From: Gemmatimonadota bacterium
GTDB taxonomy: Bacteria > Gemmatimonadota > Gemmatimonadetes > Gemmatimonadales > Gemmatimonadaceae
Length of the DNA: 64,000 bases
Assembly: GCA_027307165.1 (NCBI GenBank)
Contig: DAHUXM010000034.1
Location: forward strand, 310,001-374,000
Direction: 5' to 3'
The notes beneath the pieces were generated by a model that was not told the origin of the DNA, searched no databases, and was given only the letters and a program-made list of their open reading frames with translations. Position numbers and translations under genes: made by a program. The stretch's first letter is position 1, and every line of letters begins with the position of its first letter. Of this stretch, positions 57,851 to 64,000 are shown piece by piece.

Positions 57851-58803
57851 CGGGCAGTTTCGGCCAGGCCACTCTCACGCGTGAACGGCGGGGTATAGGC
57901 GAACGCGTTCCCGAATTCCTGTTCGTCAACTTCCAGGGATCCCCCGAGGCGGTTGATGATCGCGCCGAGGCGAGTAGATCCCGGTGATGCATATTGGTGC
58001 CGGCTTACAAATCGACGGAGCAGCTCAGTTGGCAGGCGCAGAGTATGGCCTTGCGTCCCGAGCGCATCGCCGATATCACGCACCAGGGAGGCCGTCGAAG
58101 TCGCAGGCCCATCGGCGAGGAAGAACGGACCACCCTGCAGCAAACGGCCTGATGCCGACGCCACTTCGAGGACGCGAGTTATCGCTGCCGTTGCGTTGCC
58201 CACAAACAGGATGCTTCGAGAATTATTCGTTCCCACCGGGATGGGCCATCCGTGGTCAATGAGATCGAAAAGCCTTAGCATGTTCCCACGCATGCCGGGG
58301 CCATAGACAAGGGGGAACCGCAAAATGCACGTCGATACGGCGCCGCTGTGCTCTCGCACGAGGGATTCAGCTTCGAGCTTGCTGATGCCGTAAGGATCCA
58401 CCGGGCGGGGAATGGTAGCACCGTTCCACGCGCCGTCGGACATCTCGCCAACCGCCTTTACCGAGCTCGCGAGTACGAAGTATAAGACACCTGACAGACT
58501 GGCGGCGTCCAATACCTCACGCGTACCGTCAACATTCACACGACGGTATTCGGCGAGGGGATTGCCAGCGCGATCCTTCATCACGTGCGCGCGCCCAGCG
58601 AGATGAACGACAGCTTCCACACCTTTCGTCGCAGCAGCGGCGATTGCGCGATCGGTGATGTCGCCGGTAATGATCTCCGTCGCATCAACGCCAGCGCTGT
58701 CTGATTTGTGTACGAGGGCGCGGACAACGTGGCCTGCACCGCTCAAATCCTGGCAGAGGCGGCGCCCAACAAAACCAGCTGCCCCCGTAACGAGAACCTT
58801 CAC
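57832..58803 (-). CDS. NAD-dependent sugar epimerase/dehydratase, WbpV-like
   Basis: A 323-residue short-chain dehydrogenase. The nucleotide-binding GAAGFVGRRL opens the protein; the catalytic pair is in VDPYGISKLEAE (Tyr-x3-Lys) with the Ser in LASSVKAVGE. The layout is that of WbpV/GalE-like 4-reductases or epimerases that act on the 4-keto product of WbpM in QuiNAc/FucNAc synthesis. It sits between a glycosyltransferase and a WecA-like transferase, overlapping both. Confidence 0.87.
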   Translation of the reverse strand: MKVLVTGAAGFVGRRLCQDLSGAGHVVRALVHKSDSAGVDATEIITGDITDRAIAAAATKGVEAVVHLAGRAHVMKDRAGNPLAEYRRVNVDGTREVLDAASLSGVLYFVLASSVKAVGEMSDGAWNGATIPRPVDPYGISKLEAESLVREHSGAVSTCILRFPLVYGPGMRGNMLRLFDLIDHGWPIPVGTNNSRSILFVGNATAAITRVLEVASASGRLLQGGPFFLADGPATSTASLVRDIGDALGTQGHTLRLPTELLRRFVSRHQYASPGSTRLGAIINRLGGSLEVDEQEFGNAFAYTPPFTRESGLAETARWFRSQ

Positions 58804-60038
58804 AATCCTGCACCGCTGTTGATTCCAAACGCACGATCTATCGCGTTTGCAACGGTGTTGACCAGTGCGGCCGGGTGGAAGCGCGTATTCATGATCAAGC
58901 GCCCTCGAGCACCCATCTCATCGAGATCGTCGTAGCGGCTCGCCGCAATCCTACTAAGTATGGTCACGGCCCAATCGACGTCTCCATGCTGTACGTTCCA
59001 CCCGTTGCCGCACTCGTCGATAATCGCGGAGACGTGGGACGGTGAAGGGCCGAAGTACAGGATCGGTCGTGCAACAGCCATCGCGCCATACACCTTGCAC
59101 GGATGTATGACGCCTGCCATCTGAGCGCCGAGCGACACGACGTGCACGTCGGCGGCGCTCAGAGATGCGGCAAGGTCTGACTTAGGTTGGTACGGCAAGG
59201 ACAGGCTATTACGCAGATCGCCGCGGCTTATGAGCTCTTCGATCTCGTGTTTTGCGTTGCCGCCTCCAACGAACACGAATTTGAGATGCGAAACATCCCG
59301 CAGCGCCTCGGCGGCCGCCAGAAGCGTCGTCAGCGGATTGGATTGCGTATGGTTACCACTGTACATGACTACGATGCAGTCGGTCAACCCGTATCGCGCA
59401 CGGAATGCATTTTCCGCGCGCGGGATGGCGCGGAGTTGTTCATCGGGGGACCACGGAGGAATTACGACCAACCTGTCGGCCTCGGCACCATGGGCTGCGA
59501 GTCGAGCGGCCATAAGCTGGTCAAGCGCCACCACAACAGCCGCGCGCTGAAGTGTAAATCGATTCACTGCCCGCATCATGCGTGTAAGCAGGCTGCTCGG
59601 CCTTAGCTTGCCGAGCGCGACTAACTGGTCCGGGTTGAGGTCCATTGCCCAAAAAGCGGTCGGCACTCCTCGCAGCTTGGCAATGACAGTTGCGATCGCA
59701 CCGATGAAGGGCGGGGACGTGCTGTAAACGATTCCCTCGAGATTCTGCATACGCGCGACGGCCACGGTTGACTGCGCCATGAACGACGCAATAGCCATCG
59801 CGCGATGGAATAGCGTCGCCTTGCCGAAGGATGTCTGGGCCAGTCGATGTATCTGGACCCCATCAGGTGTCGTCTCGTTGCGCGCGAACCGAATGCTGGC
59901 GTCGTCGTAACCCCTGTCGGAGGTTATCACCACGACTCGGTGCCCTGTCTTCGCGAGTACGCCTGCAAGGTCAGCCATATGCTGGCCGACAGCGGCGGGG
60001 TCCGGCGGAAAGGCGTGGGTGAGCAGCACGATCGTCAT
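58800..60038 (-). CDS. Glycosyltransferase, WbuB-like GT4
   Basis: A GT-B fold enzyme of about 412 residues. The N-terminal segment VLLTHAFPPDPAAVGQHMADLAGVLA and the linker VYSTSPPFIGAIATVIAKLRGVPTAFWAMDLNPDQ are typical of WbuB-type aminosugar transferases. The donor domain has VVMYSGNHTQSNPLTTLL and AGVIHPCKVYGAMAVARPILY. ATG 60038 is preferred; GTG 60047 is also open. It probably adds the second sugar of the repeat unit. Confidence 0.87.
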   Translation of the reverse strand: MTIVLLTHAFPPDPAAVGQHMADLAGVLAKTGHRVVVITSDRGYDDASIRFARNETTPDGVQIHRLAQTSFGKATLFHRAMAIASFMAQSTVAVARMQNLEGIVYSTSPPFIGAIATVIAKLRGVPTAFWAMDLNPDQLVALGKLRPSSLLTRMMRAVNRFTLQRAAVVVALDQLMAARLAAHGAEADRLVVIPPWSPDEQLRAIPRAENAFRARYGLTDCIVVMYSGNHTQSNPLTTLLAAAEALRDVSHLKFVFVGGGNAKHEIEELISRGDLRNSLSLPYQPKSDLAASLSAADVHVVSLGAQMAGVIHPCKVYGAMAVARPILYFGPSPSHVSAIIDECGNGWNVQHGDVDWAVTILSRIAASRYDDLDEMGARGRLIMNTRFHPAALVNTVANAIDRAFGINSGAGL

Positions 60039-60056
60039 CTGACACACGTCTGCCAG

Positions 60057-60782
60057 CTATCGGCGTTCATCGGACCCATCGCCAGCGATTGCGTGAATGC
60101 GGTCGAGGATGGCAACTGGAAAGCAAAATCGCTTCAGTGTGCCGCGATCCAGCATTCCATTGAGCTGAACGACGCGACGGGCCCAGCGGTCGGTTCGAAA
60201 GACTTCCAGGAAATTTGGATTATAATAGATGACACGAATCTGGCCCCGGCTGGGCAATGCCGCGATGCGACTCTCGAATTCGACGACCTTCTCCTCCGTG
60301 AACGGATTGTATAAATAGAAGAACGTGCCATCAGCGGGAATGTTAACGATCGCATCGCCGGCGATAATTTCTACGTTCGGAAAGCGGCGGAATTGACGGG
60401 CCGTGCGTGCGGCGATGTCGGGATCTATCTCGAGCCCTACAATTCGGCGGCCGTAGTTCCTGTGTAGCCAGTATATGACCACGCGGCCCTTGCCGCAGCC
60501 AACGTCGACTAGAACATCGTCCGTGCGCGGCTTTGCCACTGCGAAGATCAAGTTGAGAATCGCGTAGCTGGTATGATGGACAGCCTGGGCACCCAACCGA
60601 CTGAACCGGGACGGCAGGTCTCCACCGAGCAACCGCCGCGCGTACCTGACATCGAGGGCGACCGTGTAGGCTGCGGTGGCAGGGTGCACTCGAATTCGGT
60701 CCAGATAATAGCCTGCAAGGTAGCGGAAATTACCTGACCTAACCAGACTTACGAAGTTGCGTATACGTAGACGTAGTTGCAT
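60057..60782 (-). CDS. Class I SAM-dependent methyltransferase
   Basis: A 241-residue protein. The SAM-binding motif I is VLVDVGCGKGRVVIY, followed by VGLEIDPDIAARTARQF (acidic ribose ligand) and VEIIAGDAIVNIP, then FFYLYNPFTEE. The N-terminal 85 residues are basic and helical. Its place as first gene of the leftward polysaccharide operon suggests it methylates a sugar or glycan end, but substrate is unknown. The start ATG 60782 is tentative; the frame is open further upstream but antisense to the divergent gene. Confidence 0.82.
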   Translation of the reverse strand: MQLRLRIRNFVSLVRSGNFRYLAGYYLDRIRVHPATAAYTVALDVRYARRLLGGDLPSRFSRLGAQAVHHTSYAILNLIFAVAKPRTDDVLVDVGCGKGRVVIYWLHRNYGRRIVGLEIDPDIAARTARQFRRFPNVEIIAGDAIVNIPADGTFFYLYNPFTEEKVVEFESRIAALPSRGQIRVIYYNPNFLEVFRTDRWARRVVQLNGMLDRGTLKRFCFPVAILDRIHAIAGDGSDERR

Positions 60783-60848
60783 GCTCGCACAGAGACGATG
60801 GGCCGCTCGTCGGTATGCAGGCCGAACTCGCGGCGCTAACTTTGATCG

Positions 60849-62060
60849 GTGAAACGACGACCCAAGACCCGCTCTTCCGACGACCGCCAGACGGTCCGCG
60901 TTGGCGCCGCCAGCCTTTTGATACCTGCAGAATTCGACGGGCGCTTGGTGAGCGCTTCTGACTGCCCAGCCAACTGTTCTGAATTCGTTGCGCGTAGTCC
61001 GGAGAGCACAATATACCATTCGCCCCCTTATATCGGCTTCGCGCGGCGCGAAAATGGCGCTGCCGACATGCTCGTGGTTCGCTCCCAGGGAACCCCCGTC
61101 TTCGGCATCCCCATTCATCCAGATTCACGCGGAGGATGGATATCGACTGGATATAGTGGTGCGCTGTTTCCGGACAGCACTCGTGAGTCAGTCTTACGGG
61201 CTTCGGTAACCGCATTCCAGCAGTTGCTCAACGTGAATCGTATGCTTGGATTTCGAATAGAGCAGAGCGTGCAAGCATCGGCATATGCGACACCAGGGCG
61301 GACAACGCTTCTCGCCCAACTGCTTTGGGACGACCGAAATCAGCAACGCCCTGCATACGCACGTATCCTGCCGGTTTGTACAGACCTCGTGAATCCGGGG
61401 GTGGGCGTGCCGGTGGTGGATGGCGCCTCACTCGACAACAAGCTGTTGGCGCAGTACGACGGTGACATCCGCAATCAAATACGTCAGGCGCTGCGCCGCG
61501 GACTGAGCGTGCGGGCATGGATTCTGGACAATAGCGCGACGGACGCCGAGACCGTGGATGCATATCGCCGCTACATGCCGGTGCAGGTGGAGTCTTACGC
61601 CAGGACGGGGATGACGGCCCACACCCTCGATTACTGGGTCGGTCTGAGCCAGGCGGTGCAGCGCGGCGGCGGCACCGACGTTGTGGTGCTTGTCACCGAT
61701 GAATCCGGCCGGGACGTCGCTGGCGTGACATGCCATGCGTTCCGTGGTCGAGCGATTTACTGGAGCGGCGCCAGCACTGCCTCGGGCAAGTCAGCGCGAG
61801 CAAACCCTCTTGCGCTGCATACAGCGATAACCGTCTGCGCGTCAATCGGTGTTACCACATTTGAACTGGGGCGGTTCGATTCGAGCGAGCGATCCGAAAA
61901 GGAGCGCGCGATCACGCACTATAAAGCGCAGTTTCGCGGACAACTTCTGCCGGTGCTCAATTTCGTGCGTCCGCCGCAGACAGCGCGCGCTGAGTGGGGT
62001 GCCCTTGCGCGAAGCATCCGTTCCGGCCTGGGGCGCATTGGAGCGGCTTCGCGACCGTAG
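60849..62060 (+). CDS. FemAB/GNAT-like acyltransferase of the polysaccharide locus
   Basis: A protein of about 403 residues with the FemAB-like (Acetyltransf_6) layout of two GNAT folds. Characteristic parts are YHSPPYIGFARRE near the N-terminus, ILPVCTDLV, the NQIRQALRRGLSVR helix, and the C-terminal TFELGRFDSSERSEKERAITHYKAQFRG cluster split over two segments. Similar proteins occur in exopolysaccharide/exosortase loci, where they are thought to modify sugars or peptides. Start GTG 60849. It diverges from the methyltransferase and is followed by gmd. Confidence 0.78.
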   Translation: MKRRPKTRSSDDRQTVRVGAASLLIPAEFDGRLVSASDCPANCSEFVARSPESTIYHSPPYIGFARRENGAADMLVVRSQGTPVFGIPIHPDSRGGWISTGYSGALFPDSTRESVLRASVTAFQQLLNVNRMLGFRIEQSVQASAYATPGRTTLLAQLLWDDRNQQRPAYARILPVCTDLVNPGVGVPVVDGASLDNKLLAQYDGDIRNQIRQALRRGLSVRAWILDNSATDAETVDAYRRYMPVQVESYARTGMTAHTLDYWVGLSQAVQRGGGTDVVVLVTDESGRDVAGVTCHAFRGRAIYWSGASTASGKSARANPLALHTAITVCASIGVTTFELGRFDSSERSEKERAITHYKAQFRGQLLPVLNFVRPPQTARAEWGALARSIRSGLGRIGAASRP

Positions 62061-62108
62061 TGGCGAGCCCCCATTGGTAACGCGATTCCGTGATATATTG
62101 GACTCCTA

Positions 62109-63200
62109 ATGAAAACGGCACTAATCACTGGCGTTACCGGGCAGGACGGCGCGTATCTCGCCAGACTCCTGCTTGCGAAGGGATACACCGTCCACGGCGT
62201 CAAGCGGCGCTCGTCGCTGTTCAATACTCAACGAGTCGACGGTATTTACGCCGACCCCCACGACGTCCGCTCCAGGTTTCACCTTCACTATGGCGATCTT
62301 ACCGACGCGACCAATCTGATTCGCATCGTTCAGGAGACACAGCCGGACGAGATCTACAACCTCGCCGCGCAGAGTCATGTGCAGGTATCATTCGACACGC
62401 CCGAGTACACGGCGAATTCGGACGCAGTGGGTACGTTACGCCTGCTGGAAGCAATACGGATCTTGGGGATGGTGAATCGTGTTCGATTTTACCAAGCTTC
62501 TACATCGGAACTGTATGGTAAGGTTCAAGCAATCCCGCAGGACGAAAATACCCCGTTCTATCCGCGTTCCCCCTACGGCGTGGCAAAACTCTACGCATAT
62601 TGGATTACGGTGAACTACCGTGAGGCATACGGCATCCATGCGTCCAATGGGATTCTCTTCAACCACGAGTCGCCGGTTCGCGGCGAGACATTCGTTACGC
62701 GCAAGATTACGATGGCTGCCGCTCGGATATACGAGGGGTTGCAGGACAGACTCTATCTAGGCAACCTCAGCGCGCAGCGCGACTGGGGTTTCGCCGGTGA
62801 TTACGTCGAAGGCATGTGGCGCATCGTACAAAATGAGGCCGCCGACGATTATGTACTTGCTACGGGCGAAACTCATACGGTTCGGGAGTTCTGTGAATGT
62901 GCGTTTCGGCGTTTGGGAATTTCCTTGGAATTTAGAGGATCGGGCGAAAACGAAGTGGGGGTGGACGCGTCGACCGGAAGAGAAATAATCGCGGTTGACC
63001 GACGCTATTTTCGCCCGACCGAAGTGGACCTGTTAATCGGGGACGCGACGAAGGCCGAGCGCAGGCTGGATTGGAAGCCGAAAGTCGGATTTCGTCAGCT
63101 CGTTGAAATGATGGTGGACGCTGATCACGCTGCGTTGAAGGCGGGCACGCCGTTCACACTGGATCCGTCTCTTGAAGTGCTAGCAAGCATTGTGGCGTAG
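62109..63200 (+). CDS. gmd: GDP-mannose 4,6-dehydratase
   Basis: Gmd makes GDP-4-keto-6-deoxymannose, the precursor of GDP-L-fucose and GDP-rhamnose-type sugars. It is 363 residues. The NADP-binding [29 protein letters not shown], the catalytic [10 protein letters not shown] (Tyr-x3-Lys) and the [17 protein letters not shown] segment are all diagnostic. The next gene, fcl, begins 2 bases after its stop. Confidence 0.97.
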   Translation: MKTALITGVTGQDGAYLARLLLAKGYTVHGVKRRSSLFNTQRVDGIYADPHDVRSRFHLHYGDLTDATNLIRIVQETQPDEIYNLAAQSHVQVSFDTPEYTANSDAVGTLRLLEAIRILGMVNRVRFYQASTSELYGKVQAIPQDENTPFYPRSPYGVAKLYAYWITVNYREAYGIHASNGILFNHESPVRGETFVTRKITMAAARIYEGLQDRLYLGNLSAQRDWGFAGDYVEGMWRIVQNEAADDYVLATGETHTVREFCECAFRRLGISLEFRGSGENEVGVDASTGREIIAVDRRYFRPTEVDLLIGDATKAERRLDWKPKVGFRQLVEMMVDADHAALKAGTPFTLDPSLEVLASIVA

Positions 63201-63202
63201 AA

Positions 63203-64000
63203 ATGCCTAGCCAGCGGATCTTCGTTGCTGGGCACAGGGGACTGGTCGGCTCGGCAATCGTTCGGGCATTGGGCAGAGCCGGTGCCGGTGACCTCATCTT
63301 ACGTCGACGAGATCAGCTGGATCTGCGTGATCAGCGCCGCGTTCACGAGTTTTTCGCAAGCGAGAAGCCCGACTGCGTTTTTTTGGCCGCCGCCAAGGTC
63401 GGCGGGATTCTCGCCAACGATACGTTCAGGTGGGACTTCCTTTACGAGAACCTCCTGATCGAGGCCAATGTCCTCGGCGCAGCGCTCGAGCATGGTGTCG
63501 AGCGCGTCGTGTTCCTCGGCAGTTCCTGCATCTACCCCAAGCTGGCAGCGCAGCCGATTCGTGAGTCGGAATTGCTGACTGGCTCTCTCGAGCCGACAAA
63601 CGAGCCCTACGCGATTGCGAAAATTGCCGGCGTGGAGCTCGTGGACGCCGCAAATCGTCAACATGGCCGACGATGGGTATCGCTGATGCCCACCAACCTG
63701 TACGGGCCAGGCGACAATTTCGACCTCCAGAGCAGCCACGTGTTGCCGGCCATGATTCGGAAGTTTCACGAGGCCAAGATGCTTGCGGCGGAGGGGAACA
63801 TTACCACGGTGAGGCTGTGGGGTAGCGGCAACGCCATGCGGGAGTTCCTGCACGTAGACGACCTGGCTTCGGCCGCGTTGCATATGTTGTCCAGCGATGC
63901 GACTGGCCTGTTCAACGTCGGGTCGGGGTCCGATCTGACGATTCGAAAGCTTGCTGAGTTGGTGGCGTCTGTGATTGGATACCATGGCCCCGTAAGCTGG
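63203..64000 (+). CDS. fcl: GDP-L-fucose synthase, 5' portion
   Basis: This NADPH-dependent 3,5-epimerase/4-reductase finishes GDP-L-fucose synthesis. The frame is open to the window edge, giving 266 residues of an expected 310-330. The cofactor motif GHRGLVGSAIVRAL, the LAAAKVGGI segment, FLGSSCIYPK, the catalytic EPYAIAKIAG (Tyr-x3-Lys) and LMPTNLYGPGDNFD identify it. ATG 63203 lies 2 bases after the gmd stop, so the two are coupled. Confidence 0.96.
   Translation, partial: MPSQRIFVAGHRGLVGSAIVRALGRAGAGDLILRRRDQLDLRDQRRVHEFFASEKPDCVFLAAAKVGGILANDTFRWDFLYENLLIEANVLGAALEHGVERVVFLGSSCIYPKLAAQPIRESELLTGSLEPTNEPYAIAKIAGVELVDAANRQHGRRWVSLMPTNLYGPGDNFDLQSSHVLPAMIRKFHEAKMLAAEGNITTVRLWGSGNAMREFLHVDDLASAALHMLSSDATGLFNVGSGSDLTIRKLAELVASVIGYHGPVSW

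Overview
The window reads as one contiguous piece of a high-GC, diderm, respiratory bacterial chromosome. The best guess is Gemmatimonadota. This rests on many secreted or outer-membrane proteins with cleavable signals, a TonB-dependent receptor, a PEP-CTERM protein, GTG/TTG starts in tightly overlapping gene strings, a split methylmalonyl-CoA mutase, and a mannose-type PTS with HPr kinase in a non-Firmicute setting. That placement is inference; no rRNA gene is present. No phage, insertion sequence, CRISPR array or recognisable defence island was seen.

Layout. 1-5.3 kb: the 3' end of recG, a 0.4 kb inverted-repeat block, a HAMP sensor kinase with a small lipoprotein, asnS, and mazG diverging from alr. 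5.3-17.3 kb: a long rightward string of alr, deoB, cdd, a lipoprotein/outer-membrane pair, a receiver-kinase hybrid, miaB, a shortened ComEC, an HExxH protein, fbp and the catalytic subunit of methylmalonyl-CoA mutase. 17.3-27.3 kb: an FmdB-type zinc ribbon, argS, a PfkB kinase, purM, an outer-membrane protein, the riboflavin operon ribD-ribE-ribBA-ribH with nusB, and a glycosyltransferase. 27.3-34.3 kb: hpf, hprK, mannose-family EIIA/B/C/D, HPr and enzyme I in one unbroken string, then metK. 34.3-41.9 kb: a palindromic repeat, a bifunctional-nuclease family gene, a secreted protein, then a cobalamin riboswitch ahead of btuF-btuC-btuD-btuB, and recO.

42-48.5 kb: a one-domain secreted protein resembling sorting-tail/FlgD-like modules, three unknown genes, clpB, tadA (apparently with a CUG start), a PEP-CTERM protein and two tRNA-Ser genes. 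48.6-54.7 kb: a periplasmic set (LVIVD propeller, unknown secreted protein, Met-rich multicopper oxidase, Tat-exported DsrE-like protein) and a PAS kinase. 54.7-64 kb: a surface-polysaccharide locus with a leftward operon (methyltransferase, glycosyltransferase, sugar epimerase, WecA/WbpL-like transferase, WbpM-like dehydratase) and a rightward operon (FemAB/GNAT-like protein, gmd, fcl). The window ends inside fcl.

How the parts connect. The riboswitch-controlled B12 uptake genes would supply the cobalamin-dependent mutase seen here at 15.6-17.3 kb. The PTS string carries both the phosphotransfer residues (His15 of HPr, His193 of enzyme I) and the regulatory pair Ser46/HprK, so it can both transport or sense sugar and report on carbon status. 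The polysaccharide locus and the PEP-CTERM protein fit the known association of exosortase substrates with exopolysaccharide production, although no exosortase gene is in the window.
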